A stretch of 64,000 nucleotides of DNA. It comes from Brachionus manjavacas. Lineage: Eukaryota; Rotifera; Eurotatoria; Ploima; Brachionidae. Location of the stretch: the NCBI GenBank assembly GCA_019054805.1, contig JAHQIY010000001.1, forward strand, positions 1,488,001-1,552,000. Reading direction: 5' to 3'. Numbering within the stretch: the first letter of the stretch is position 1; each line of letters starts with the position of its first letter. The notes beneath the pieces are model-generated. The model ran no database searches, was not told the origin of the DNA, and saw only the letters and a list, made by a program, of their open reading frames with translations. The translations under genes were made by a program, and so were the position numbers. Below are positions 43,601 to 53,689 of this stretch, one piece after another.

Positions 43601-44993
43601 TTATTTAGACTCATTTGAATCGATGCCGTGTTCATTTTGTTTTGGTTTTTTGATCGATTCGAGTGCTTTTTCTCTAAGAATTTTCTCACTCTCAGACAAC
43701 TCGTCTTCAGCACCATTTTGACTTTGTTTTGACAAATTTTCCTTATTATCCGACTTTCGACTAGACTTGCGGTGAGATTTTTTTGATTTGACTCGTCGTT
43801 TGGCCGATTTGTCGGATCTGGACGAATCGGACGACGACGACGAGTCAGATGAAGAGCTGGACGAAGACGAGTCCGAGTCGGAAGAGCTGGACGACGAGCT
43901 GGACGAAGACGGTGTGCGCCTCTTCTTGCGCTTGTGCTCTTTTTCGGATCTGCGAGATTTTCGCTCGCGACCAGATTTTTGTCTGACATCAGATTTTTTT
44001 CTATGCTTAGAGTGGCGTTCTGTTTTTTGTCTTTTTCTCAATGACTCATACTCATCGGCGTGTGGTCTGTGCTCTCGTCTGTCCTTGTGCCGGTCCCGTT
44101 CTTTTTCGCGCATTTTCTCGCGCTCTCTCTTGTCGCGCAGCTCCCTCTCGCGCTCCTTCTCTCTCTCTCTGTCCTTGCGGTCTCGGGACCGAGAACGGTG
44201 GCGCGTGTGCTCCCGGGACACGGAGCGCCGCGATTTCTCAGGCCGCTTGGCCTCCTCTTCCTTTAGGATTAAACATTAAATTTTATTCCGAACAAAAACC
44301 TGTGTCTAACAAAAAAATTAAGCTGTGTGTCTCAGAGCGGACAGACAAGGCCTAGAAATTCAAATTAAATTAGAAGGAAGGTTATAAAAATTGGATCAAA
44401 ATTTACTGTTATGGCACAGTGATGCTTTTGGCGGTGAACGTTACCAGAGCCTGCTCAATTAGAATGTATAGACCAAGGTTGTTTTTTATTTATTTGAAAA
44501 AAAGAAAGAGGAAAAAAGATGATACCTTTTTGCGCGCGAGCTCTGCCTTTTTCAGCTCGATCAGCTCCCTGGGTATTCCGAATTCGCTTTCTTGTGCCTC
44601 CAAAAGCAGCAGCCACAGGTCGCCCATGAACTCTTTGGCTTTGGTCTTTCCCAAAAAGCCGGTCAGCATCATTTGCATTGATTTTCCATCCGGATACTTG
44701 GCAAAAATGATTTTCTCAAAAAAAGGAAAAAATTTTTTTTAGTGCTCAATTACTTGTGATTGTTCGAGTTGGGAGAACACGTATTCGATGATGACCTCGT
44801 CTTCGATGGGCATCAGGTTATTCAGTCTTTGGGTTATGAATGGCTTCATCACTTCTAGTTGGATTTTTTTCATGTCGATTTTTTTCTCCAAATTGTCCGC
44901 GAATTTCATTGTTTTCATGAGCTTTTTGTTCTTGTCAGAAAACCGACTGTCTTGGTCGGCGGATGTGCCCTTAAAGAATCCAGCGTCGGTCAT
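43601..44993 (-). CDS. SRRM1: SRRM1, PWI-domain serine/arginine repetitive splicing coactivator
   Basis: Three exons: 44993-44754, 44714-44526 and 44260-43601. Introns are 39 nt (44753-44715) and 265 nt (44525-44261). All joins are phase 0; the CDS is 1089 nt, 362 aa. Residues 1-135 give the SRRM1 N-terminus and PWI domain: DAGFFKGTSADQDSRFSDK, FADNLEKKIDM, LEVMKPFIT (the PWI motif itself altered to PFI), EDEVIIEYVFSQLE, MLTGFLGKTKAKEFMGDLW. Exon 3 is RE/RD/RS-rich, with a long Ser/Asp-Ser run, and ends REKALESIKK, as the family does. SRRM1 is nuclear, binds RNA and exon-junction factors and bridges splicing enhancers. It is much shorter than vertebrate SRRM1 (~900 aa). Confidence 0.93.
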
Positions 44994-45317
44994 CTTTCAA
45001 GCAGATTGTGCAGCACCAACCGATTAGCTTGTTTTAAAAGAAGTCTTTTTTTTTATTTTTTAAAGTGGATTATGTTCAAAATGAAATTCTGAATATTTTT
45101 TTGCTTATTTTGGTTAACCTATTTGTTCTAGTTTTTAATGCAATGAAAAATATGGTTTTTAATGCAAATTAATTTTTTGCTGTTGTCTACATGTGCAAAA
45201 TAAACTTAACAAAATGGCTTGTTAATTTAATGAAATTGTAAAAAGCCACAGCTGGTTTTAGGTCAATAGTCTTAAGTCAATGACTTGATTTTTTTTTGTT
45301 AAATGTTTTCGGCATAG
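44994..45317. other. SRRM1 upstream region
   Basis: AT-rich; should hold the SRRM1 promoter (minus strand). No element placed. Confidence 0.35.
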
Positions 45318-45371
45318 TTTTTCGTTAGTAGATAATTGTTTTTTTCAGAAGATAATTTTATTTTAAAAAAA

Positions 45372-45750
45372 AGATAATTTAATTTATTTATTTATTTATT
45401 TATTTGTTTTCTGTACCGAGCTAGAGCTCCTTCAGAATAAGTTAAAAATTAAAAAAATAAAATAAAAATAAAATTAAAGTTAATCAAATAAGATAAAAAA
45501 AAAAAAAAAAAAAAAAAAAAAAGAATTAAAAAAAGTAAATAAGCTAAATAAATGAAAATTAAGAATATATAAAATTGGAAAAGATTGTTACATGTGGCTC
45601 ATGTTTAAATAGTTCAAGTTTCAGGAAAAAAAGAAGAAATAGTAAGGTAGCAATTACACAATGGAGTTGGGTAGTCAATATATCTTGATTCGAAACCTTC
45701 TTTGTATTCCTTCACCAGTCTTACAACCAATGGAATAGAATGATGAAAGA
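45372..45750 (-). mobile_element. LINE 3'-end copy (minus strand), copy A
   Basis: Read on the minus strand it ends with CTGAAGGAGCTCTAGCTCGG, then ACAGAAAACAAATAAATAAA, a (AAAT)n-tailed 3' end. The more distal part (about 45594-45725) closely matches 46905-47030 (copy B). Similar LKELKLGTV sequence ends the LINE at 31376. It includes a ~34-nt poly-A at about 45488-45522. Confidence 0.65.
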
Positions 45751-46254
45751 GTGAAAAGATAAATGTTTTTGTTAGTAGATTTTCACCTTTTTCGGTAGAT
45801 AATTATTTTGTTACGAAGATAATTGTTTTGTTAAGTAGATAATTTTTTTTATGTGTTAGATTAACTAATTATACTTAATTAGCACTTAATAAGTGTTTCT
45901 TATTAATTAAAAAGTTTCGTTCATTAATAAAAATAAGTTTTCTTAATTAATTGTACTCTAAAACAAGTATAAAAATCGATATCTATAAACAAAAAACTTA
46001 TCATTAATTAACAAATTAAAAATATGGAAATATCTGAATCATCTACTACTTCAATTCTCGCGGTAAATAACTCGCAAGAAAATAATGGTGACGATACAGA
46101 TAATGACGTTGAAGAAATTGTTTCAAGTAAACGTGGAAAAAAAACAAGGAAAATGATGCCAATTTAATTACAGAAAATCAAACAAATGATGAAAATTCAA
46201 ATCAAAGTGCTAGATTATCAAAGAGAAGAAAACCGTAATAAACGGAATTAATTT

Positions 46255-46375
46255 TTTTTATTTTTTTCTTAATTAATTTTTTTTTCTTAATCAATTTTTT
46301 TTTTTATCTATTATAAAAAATTAATTTTTTTTTCTTAATCAATTTTTTTTTTATCTATTATAAAAAAATTATTAT
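46255..46375. repeat. Two-copy tandem repeat, T-rich
   Basis: A unit with CTTAATCAA, a T-run and ATCTATTATAAAAAA appears twice in a row with about 55-bp spacing. Confidence 0.7.
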
Positions 46376-46769
46376 ATATGATAAAAAACATTTATCTTTT
46401 TCTTTGTATTTTTTTATCTTTTAAAAAAAAATAAAATATCTTCTGGAAAAAATAAATATCTACTGACTAAAAATAGTCTCAATGTTTTCTACCAAGTTCT
46501 CTCTTGTATGTGTTCGATTTATGTCTTAAAATGTAAAATGTTACATTAATATTTTAGAGATATCAAAATATACCTGTGTAGCGATGTCTTGTGAAAAATA
46601 ATTATCTGAAAAATAAATTGTCTTCAGACAGATAAAATATCTGTTAAATTCTAATTAAGCAAGAAAAATTTTATTAGAAATGAAGATATTAATTAGAAAA
46701 AAATACAAATTGCTTATTTGACCATGATTTTTTCAATGGAATAACTATAGCACTTAATTTTTTTTAATT

Positions 46770-47690
46770 TTAATTATTTATTTGTTTCTGTACTGAGTAC
46801 TGAGTGCTCTCTTAGAATAATTTATAAAAAAATAAAAATAAAGTAAAAAAAAGCTAAAATAAAATGTAAAGAAAGTTAAAGAAACATATATTGAAATAGG
46901 ATGTTAGATGCGACACATGTTTACATAGTTCAGGTTTCAGGAAAAAAGGAGGGAATAGTTAGGTAGCAATTACACAATGGAGTTGGGTATTCAATATATC
47001 TCGATTCGAAACCTTCTTTGTCTGACAATCAATGGAATAGAATCACTCAACAGTTCTGTCCCAACATATCTCTCACTCAACTCAAAAAGCCGACTCGAGG
47101 CTCTTAGTAATTTAAGCTTATTTAAAATCTCATGATGCACGATGTTGGAGGAAGTATCATATTTTTATTTTAAGAATAGATCTGACTGCTGTATTCTGAA
47201 TTGCTTTTAGTTTTTTGATATTTTTTTCTGAAAATGAATTCAAACAAGGAAAAGAATGGTCTAAAATTGATCAGACTAAAGATTTATTTAAATTTCCTAG
47301 TGTGTTTTGATTGAGATCCCATTTTTTATTTGACAAAATCTTAATAATATTAAGCTTTTTATTGAAGCGTTCTTTAATTTCGTCTACTAATATATTAAAA
47401 TTTAATTTAGAATCAAATTTTATACCAAGAAACTTGATTTCTTTTTGGCTCATTATTCTGTTTCCATAAATTTTTAAGTTTAGATTATCACTCTTTTTTG
47501 TACCAAGAGAAGACTACTGAAAACGACATTTCAACGGATATCTCCATTTTCCACTTAATAAGCCATTGTTCTAGTTCGTTGGTGTATTTATTTATCTTAT
47601 TTTCTAGGTTCCCCCTTTTGTTGTAAATAAAGAATGTAACTAGATCATCTGCGAAAAGTAGAGAGTGTTCATTATTTGTTTTGTTTCATT
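46770..47690 (-). mobile_element. Degenerate LINE 3' half (minus strand), copy B
   Basis: The plus-strand likeness to 45594-45725 (copy A) at 46905-47030 marks the same family. The minus-strand frame 47453-47271 reads KFLGIKFDSKLNF, EIKERFNKKLNIIKILSNKKW and TLGNLNKSL, the RT region after the catalytic box, as also seen at 30880-31210. Upstream (about 47690-47560) the minus strand has HSLLFADDLVTFFIYNK-like sequence with the ADD box. Multiple stops. Confidence 0.72.
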
Positions 47691-47715
47691 TCGTTTTTCA
47701 CTATTAGACCAGACT

Positions 47716-47930
47716 TGTTTTTAAGTCAAAGCCAATGTCTTAAAAATTTTTTTCATTTTTTTAGTGAAGTTTAGTCGAGTCAACTAATTTTCTGATTTTA
47801 AAACTAAACTTTTTTTGGATTAAAATAAAAAATCATATTTATTTTTTTGTTTAAAAATCAGATAATTAGTTCACTTGACTAAACTTCACTAAAAAAAAAA
47901 ATTAAGACTTGTGACTTAAAAACAACTCTG
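47716..47930. repeat. MITE with ~80-bp terminal inverted repeats
   Basis: The left arm begins TTGTTTTTAAGTCAAAG and continues to TTTAGTGAAGTTTAGTC and AACTAATTTTCTGATTTT. The right arm is its reverse complement (AAAAATCAGATAATTAGTT ... GACTAAACTTCACTAAA ... AAGTCTTAA... GACTTAAAAACAA). It is about 215 bp in all with a short A/T loop and no coding capacity. Related termini (AGTTGTTT-x-AAGTC) occur at about 27590 and 42170. Confidence 0.8.
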
Positions 47931-47935
47931 ATTTA

Positions 47936-48240
47936 GACGATACGGAAATACCACCCAAAAAGTCCAGACTTCTCCTGTGCCACCTGAGGACCCAACAGGA
48001 AATCATGCGCAAAGAACACAAGCTGAAGCGCAGACAATCCCGATTGCTACTCCACCACAGCATACTCACACACAGGCACGAACGTCAACGCCATCAACAA
48101 TAGACATTCCAGATCAGGCAAGCCAAGCAGGCAAGAGAAGGGCCCGAAGGCCAAAAAGATAACCAGAGAGAAGGCAAAGAACAAATGCAGTAGAGTGGAA
48201 CCACCCAGAAGGTCAGAAAGTGAGGCAAGATGTGGTTTAG
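47936..48240 (+). mobile_element. GC-rich island, possible retroelement polyprotein scrap
   Basis: About 300 bp, markedly richer in G and C than the flanks. Plus strand 47977-48162 encodes a Pro/Thr/Gln-rich run ending GKRRARRPKR. Neighbouring frames have more basic and Gln-rich sequence but stops. It may be the end of an LTR-retrotransposon polyprotein or a lost gene. No motif decides. Confidence 0.3.
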
Positions 48241-48302
48241 CAGCCACAAGCGCAAACTTAAGTTTGCTTTTATTTTAAAATAAAACACAAAAAGTTTACT
48301 CA

Positions 48303-48420
48303 CATAACGTAATTATCCGAATTTAGTGACATTTTACTAAATCAAATAATGACATGTCACTAAAAAATGAGCACTGGTTTTTAAAAGAGTAATGCTCAAT
48401 GTTTAATTTAAATAAATGCC
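48303..48420. repeat. Dispersed copy of the MAP1-intron MITE arm
   Basis: AACGTAATTATCCGAATTTA, GTGACATTTTACTAA, GAGCACTGG and AAAAGAGTAATGCTCAAT follow in the same order as in the reverse complement of 28890-28963. A second ATGACATGTCACTAAA lies inside. Confidence 0.6.
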
Positions 48421-48459
48421 CATCATGCCATACCCTATCAAATGCCTATCAAATTCATA

Positions 48460-48565
48460 GAATGAAATATATCTTTCATATGTTGGGGATCTAAAAATTG
48501 AAAATTTTTAATCTTAAAAAAATATTTCTTCTGTAAAATGTCATTAACAGATAAAAATAATTATT
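48460..48565 (-). pseudogene. Short remnant of the W-x-[AS]-[IM]-G secreted family
   Basis: The plus strand has AAATTGAAAATTTTTAATCTTA, the following ATATTT, and then GTCATTAACAGAT, preceded by a TTGGGGATCT block. The same order occurs at 55447-55520 inside the 393-aa gene (complement). About 100 bp, non-coding now. Confidence 0.6.
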
Positions 48566-48659
48566 TTCCTTTGTATGTTATATGCTATAGTTCCCTATCA
48601 ATTGAAATCAAACTTGGAATAAATTTTGATCCCTTTTTTATTATAAATCAATTTAAATG

Positions 48660-48900
48660 TAGCAAAAGGGTCTGCTTTAAAGTGGATATTTACACATCTG
48701 GCAAGGAATGATATTATTGCTGAAAAAAATTTTCTAAATTATTTAAATTTGAAGTTGATAATTTCATTGATATAAAAAATTTTCTAGAAAAATTTAGGTT
48801 GTTTGCTTTTCAACAAAGAATTCTTGATAAAATGTTATCTTTTGCTAATAAAACGCTTTTTTTCCCCAATTCGCCCGAAAATTTAAGAATGAAATTAAAT
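48660..48900 (+). mobile_element. Possible LINE C-terminal scrap
   Basis: One plus-strand frame gives EVDNFIDIKNFLEKFRLFAF, QQRILDKMLSFANKTLFF and PNSPENLRMKL. The pattern (R...F-x-x-R...KLL-x-FANKI...P..PxxLK) is one I associate with C-termini of some rotifer-type LINE ORFs. No other support. Confidence 0.35.
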
Positions 48901-49981
48901 AAAAATGACTCAATGAATTAAAAATATAATTTAAGGAAAAGTAACAATCTGATTAAACAAATGTAATTAAATTTTAACAAGATTATTCTTTTGATTTCTG
49001 CAAGAAGTTTACAGCGGAACCTATTTGTATCAAGATAAGCTAGAAATGGAAACTGGTCAAATCATTAAATTCTGATTGTATATCTTTTTTTTAAACAGCA
49101 CTTTATATTTGATTTTTGAAAGTTTCTGTATTTTATTAAAATAATTTAATATGTTCGTACTTAAATATTAAAATGTTAATTTTCATAGTTTGTTTAAAAA
49201 AAAATTAATTGTAACAATAAAAAATCCATATTTCCTTTTTTATTGATTTTTTACCATTTTTCGCCTTTTTTTTCAAAAATTTACCGTAAATTTTGGTCAA
49301 AAAATTCAATCTGATTTTAATTTAATTCCTTTTTTAAAAATTCAAAAAAATTTTTTTTCATGAAAATCGGTTTTTTTCGAGAAATTTTGAATTTTACAAT
49401 GATTATCGGTAATTTACGATAATTATCGTTATTTTACGAAAAATACCCTTTTTTAGATTACCATATTTTACGGTAAATATGGTAAAATATCGTGAATTTA
49501 CCATAATTTACCTAAAATATGGTGAATTCAAGGTATCGTAGCAGCAGTGTAAGTTATACGAAAAACTTTGACGAGCTAAATGAACACATCTCAAAAAAGA
49601 TCATACATACTGCTCAAAAAATTTTACCCCCCCATTCTGAAAAGGAACGAAGAATTTAATTTTATTTGTAATTAAAATAGAATATATTAATAAAATATAT
49701 AAATATGAGATTTACATTTGAAGCCAACTAATTAAATTATGGACCAAATGTTGGGTTTTTGGACAGATTTTTAATTTAAAACAATTAGCATCTCTTTTGA
49801 AATTTAAAGAAATAAAATTGATTTACAATCTCAAAATGATGAAAATAAAAAATAACTTTTATTTTTGAATTGAGATTGTTATCTTTTATCATACGCAATG
49901 AATTAGATTAAATTAAAAAAATTCTTTTTAAATTTTGGAATAAAAATCTGATTCATTTTTTTCTCCTTAGAAGTTTTAACA
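48901..49981. other. AT-rich stretch upstream of the 571-aa gene
   Basis: Contains several TTTACGATAATT/TTTACGGTAAAT-type short inverted motifs near 49390-49520 but no gene. The last ~50 bp is pyrimidine-rich (TTTTTTCTCCTTAG) just before the ATG at 49982, which could be a 3' splice site for an untranslated first exon. Confidence 0.4.
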
Positions 49982-51697
49982 ATGAAAAATTTAATTTTGA
50001 ATTTTTTGATTCTTGTTTTGATGAATTGGGAGACATTGGCTACAAACGATGTAGTCTTTGATTTAGCTGATATAACTCTTGAATATGAAGAAGAGAAAAA
50101 CTTTATTATTTTGGAAGCTTACAAAACAGCCGGCAATGATAAAATTATTAAAAGCAATGATCATGAGAAATACTCTCAATTGAACTGGGTCTCAATTGGG
50201 AATCCGACCATTTCCAAAATTTTACCTCAAGCAGAAATCTTCAATTTTAGACCAGATGGATTTGACTTTTTTGTTGAGCTTTTAAACAAAGAAAATAAGA
50301 AAAAATTAGTTGAAGCCATCCATAAAAAGTACAATATATCTGTCTCTGTAGATCAAATATTAACTCTAAGACCAGACAGATTTGAATGCCAAATAGAATT
50401 GTATAATAATGGACACAATCTTTTCTTATATGGGAAAGCAGCAGACTTGTTCACCTTCCCTTTGCGAGTAACATTTCCTTATCCTGATACCAATTTGGCA
50501 ATTGAACGCAAAACTTTGGAAAAAAGACTAGAAAAAGATGATTTTGATCCCGATTTGGAAATAAAGTGTGATGCTTATTCCAATAGCCAAGATTATCGAG
50601 AAAATTTACTGGTGTTATCAACAAAGCATTTAAATCAACTTAATTTAGTGGACAGGATTTTTGGATCCAAATCAGAAGTGTTCATTACAATGTATCAGCT
50701 GAATAGACTTTCACACGAGATTTATCAAAGACTAAACATCTTTGAAGAATATCGAATTTTTGAAAACAATTTTGAGAAAAGTTTCGTCCAAGAATTTTTA
50801 AAGCAGACTTCTAATTCAGTTAATTATTTGGTTCCATTTGAAATAGCATTAGATAAATTATCACCTTACAATTTAGAATCAAGTGAGCTTAATTTAGAGA
50901 GGTTTGAACAAAAAATGAGTGAATTATTCACAATTGTTGATGATGGGGAAAATAAATCGATAGAAATTAATGAAAGTTTAAATCAAAATTTAATTGAGGA
51001 TTTTTTAGACATAAATTTTGATTTTTTAAATTTAAACGAAAGCTTGAATTTTTTCATTATTAACAAAAATTCAAAGACAATATCAGAACAATTGGAACAA
51101 TTGAATGATTTCGAGCAAAATGAAGTAGAATGGATTCAAAAAGCAAACAAAATTGTTCCTGCACGAATTAAGGTGTCTCATCTTGACAAAAATAAATTCT
51201 TTAATGGTCTTGTATTTAGAGAAATTTCTAAAAAATTGTATCAATCAGAATACTCAAGCTCATTTTATCTAAATAAAAGACCTACACATTATTCTAAAAG
51301 AGATAACGATAACATTCACTTTCCTGAATCTTTGAAAGACTCTGCGTATTTAAAATATTGGCATTTGGCATTTACTCAAAACTATAAATACAAAATTATG
51401 ACTGGAATATGGAGAATTGGAAAACCAGACCATATTATAAGGAATGATTTTAAGAAAAGAATACCGCATTATAACAACAATTATATTGTCTTTAATTTTA
51501 CTGCAGATTTAGTTGGCTATGAATATAAACCGCATATTTTTTATTCCTACAGAATAGTGAGTTCATATACTAATCAAATACCTTATGAATTAGTTACCAA
51601 AGAAGTTACAAACACAAGTTTAGAGTGTCAAATTATTCTTAGAGATGGTCTTGTAAATGGTGAATTAGAAATTGAGTGGGTTGCCATTGGTTCATGA
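49982..51697 (+). CDS. Secreted protein of unknown function, W-x-[AS]-[IM]-G family member 2 (571 aa)
   Basis: Single-exon frame. Signal peptide MKNLILNFLILVLMNWETLA. It shares with the 593-aa paralogue VFDLADITLEYE, LNWVSIGNP, HKKYNISVSVDQILTLRPDR, FECQIELYNN, LNLVDRIFGSKSEVFITMYQ, INIFEEYRIFENNFEKSFVQ-like order (NIFEEYRIFENNFEKSFV), VPFEIALDKLSPYN, EVEWIQKANKIVPARIK and the closing IEWVAIGS. The Ser/Gly segment of the 593-aa protein is replaced by an Asn/Leu/Asp-rich one (about 325-370). No catalytic motif seen. The TTAG just before the ATG leaves room for an upstream non-coding exon. Function unknown. Confidence 0.75.
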   Translation: MKNLILNFLILVLMNWETLATNDVVFDLADITLEYEEEKNFIILEAYKTAGNDKIIKSNDHEKYSQLNWVSIGNPTISKILPQAEIFNFRPDGFDFFVELLNKENKKKLVEAIHKKYNISVSVDQILTLRPDRFECQIELYNNGHNLFLYGKAADLFTFPLRVTFPYPDTNLAIERKTLEKRLEKDDFDPDLEIKCDAYSNSQDYRENLLVLSTKHLNQLNLVDRIFGSKSEVFITMYQLNRLSHEIYQRLNIFEEYRIFENNFEKSFVQEFLKQTSNSVNYLVPFEIALDKLSPYNLESSELNLERFEQKMSELFTIVDDGENKSIEINESLNQNLIEDFLDINFDFLNLNESLNFFIINKNSKTISEQLEQLNDFEQNEVEWIQKANKIVPARIKVSHLDKNKFFNGLVFREISKKLYQSEYSSSFYLNKRPTHYSKRDNDNIHFPESLKDSAYLKYWHLAFTQNYKYKIMTGIWRIGKPDHIIRNDFKKRIPHYNNNYIVFNFTADLVGYEYKPHIFYSYRIVSSYTNQIPYELVTKEVTNTSLECQIILRDGLVNGELEIEWVAIGS

Positions 51698-53220
51698 CCA
51701 TCCCAAAAGTCACTTGTTGTTTTTATATTTAATAAAAATTAAAATAATAAAATTCTAATTTTTCTAAAATTGTTTTAAAAATTATCAAAAAAATGTACTT
51801 AAAATAAAATTTAAATAGGAAATATTTTTAAAGGAATTAAATCATAGAATTTACATTGCCAATTTGGTTTTATTTTTTTGGTTTTATTTATTTAACTAAA
51901 AGACGCGAGTAGATTTGATTTTTAAGAATAAGTAGAATTTGTTAAAAATTAATCTCAATTATAGAAACAAATGATAATTTATTTACGATTCAGGAAGCTT
52001 GAGATGGCATCTAAAATAGTGCAATTGCTTAGATATGATGAAATTTAATTTCTCTTCAATTGTAGATAGTCAAGAATATGACTAAATCATTTTTTTTACT
52101 TTGTTATTTTAAATTTTTACAACTTTGCTACTAATTGACTTTAATCTTATTTAAATAAATAAATTCTGGAAAAAAATGATAATTTATTGATAAAGATTTA
52201 CTATCATCTTGTAGTTTATAAAGGATAAAAGCAAGATGAGTTTCAATAGACTAATCTATAGAGTTAATTTTTTGAATCGGCTAATTTTAAACGTCAAGCG
52301 TTAAGATGAGAACAAGAAAATTATTAGAATTCATTTTAATAAATTTCGATGCCCTATAGTTTAAAATTATTGATATTGTGTAAGAGGATGAAGCAGGCTC
52401 AAGGTTTTCAATAAAAAAATAAAAATTTGACTACATTGGGTTCTTTATGCCTCATTTTTTTGGTTATTTAAACTTGGGATTTTAAAAATAATCAAAATTT
52501 ATTTGTTTTATAAAAAATTCAACAATGATTTGATCATTAATCATTCAACCCGATGGTTTAATTTATATTTCTTAATTAATCAAAGTTTTAAGTTTAAAAA
52601 AGAATTTTCAAATTTTTTGTAAATTTTTCAAAATAAAAATTAAATTTGTTCTATTTCACCAAAAAGTTTTATTAAATTAATAAATATCAGTCTCAAATAT
52701 ATTATTTTTAAATTTGAAACTGAAAAATTTTTTTTTGAGACATCGCGATTTTGAAAAACTTCTTAATTTCCAAGTGTACATCTTCAGGAACCTCTAGAAT
52801 CTCTGTAATATAAATTGGAATTGGATATGGCATCAGCTAAACTTACATTTTTTTAATTGATGATTTGAACTTTTTCATTCATCTTATTTTTTGTGACCAT
52901 TGTTAAAAGGCTTACGAAGATGCCTTACCATTAATTTTCTATGATAGCAAGATACACACAGTTCCAGATTTAATTACAAAAACAAAACTAATTTATCTTT
53001 TTATCAAATGATTAAATTTTAAAAATAAATGAAATTCAAGATAATATAGAAAAAATAAAAAAAAAAAGCTTAGATAATATAAGCTGAATAATTTCAACGG
53101 CGAGCTATTCCATCAATGGACTAGACATTTTAAATTTCTCTTTATTGTTAATAAAACTTTTGAAATTAAAGCAATTATAAAATTTTAAAATTGTTATTTT
53201 ACAAGAGTATAATTAGAAGG
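51698..53220. other. AT-rich stretch with one possible relic exon
   Basis: A patch at about 51870-51965 resembles 56250-56340 (the upstream flank of the 393-aa gene), so family flanks were copied here too. On the minus strand, about 52803-52730, an open run reads EILEVPEDVHLEIKKFF; it is preceded by a good 44-nt GTAAGT...TTACAG intron-like segment but by no clear upstream exon. Confidence 0.35.
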
Positions 53221-53640
53221 TTTTGGTTCAGGCATACCACAAGCAGGCAAAACATTTGTGAAAAACGCAACTTCTATATCCACATTCATGCCATGAGTTT
53301 TTATTTCTTCTGACAAAATTTTTTAACGAAATTATGAAAACTGATTGTCAAGCTGAATTTTCTTAATTGAATATAACACTTTAGGAGGCTGAATAATCCC
53401 ATTTGAAAATTTAACTGAGAATTTTTTTTTTCTTGATACGTGATGTTCGTAAATATTTGCTTTAAGTCTCATTTTCAACACACCAGATAGAAATTTGGTG
53501 TGTTGAAATACTTCTTTGAGATCACCTGGAATATTCTGAAATATCAGAATTTGAATTTAATTTTACTTTCATTTGTTCAATATATCCTAGAATTTTATTT
53601 ATATTCTTAGAATGAAAAGAACCCTTCAAATTTGGGATGT
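53221..53640 (-). pseudogene. Decayed copy of the 393-aa secreted-family gene (C-terminal half)
   Basis: Parallels 55060-55460 throughout: CTTCTATATCCACATTCATG, then TTTATTTCTTCTGA, GTCAAGCTGAATTTTCTTAA, TATAACACTTTAGGA, TTCATTTGTTCAATAT and AAGAACCCTTCAAATTTGGG occur in the same order. Small indels break the frame. It ends abruptly at about 53640, where transposon-like sequence begins. Confidence 0.85.
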
Positions 53641-53689
53641 TTACGCGGTTAAAGGAAAAGTATACGAATTCTACGAAATTAAACCAAAA

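Larger units (their letters stand above)
45318..46650. mobile_element. Putative DNA transposon with inverted arrays of an AGATAATT motif
   Basis: On the left (45318-45371 and 45752-45850) GTAGATAATT/GAAGATAATT motifs recur about eight times in direct orientation. On the right (46433-46650) the reverse form recurs (ATATCTTCT, ATATCTACTG, AATTATCTG, ATATCTGTT). Between them is an ATG frame (46024-46167, MEISESSTTSILAV...) that frameshifts near 46150 into a second open run ending SKRRKP; it may be a short transposon or host protein remnant. The left array is split by a LINE 3' piece (45372-45750). Ends not resolved. Confidence 0.5.

Noticed and set aside
43788-44279. 163-codon plus-strand Asp/Glu/Ser/Arg frame
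   Set aside because: The complement of the Arg/Ser/Asp-rich exon 3 of SRRM1; composition explains it.
49390-49520. Series of TTTACGATAATT/TTTACGGTAAAT repeats considered as an array
   Set aside because: Irregular spacing and A/T-dominated; similar strings occur elsewhere (about 11160-11330), so not convincing as a defined element.
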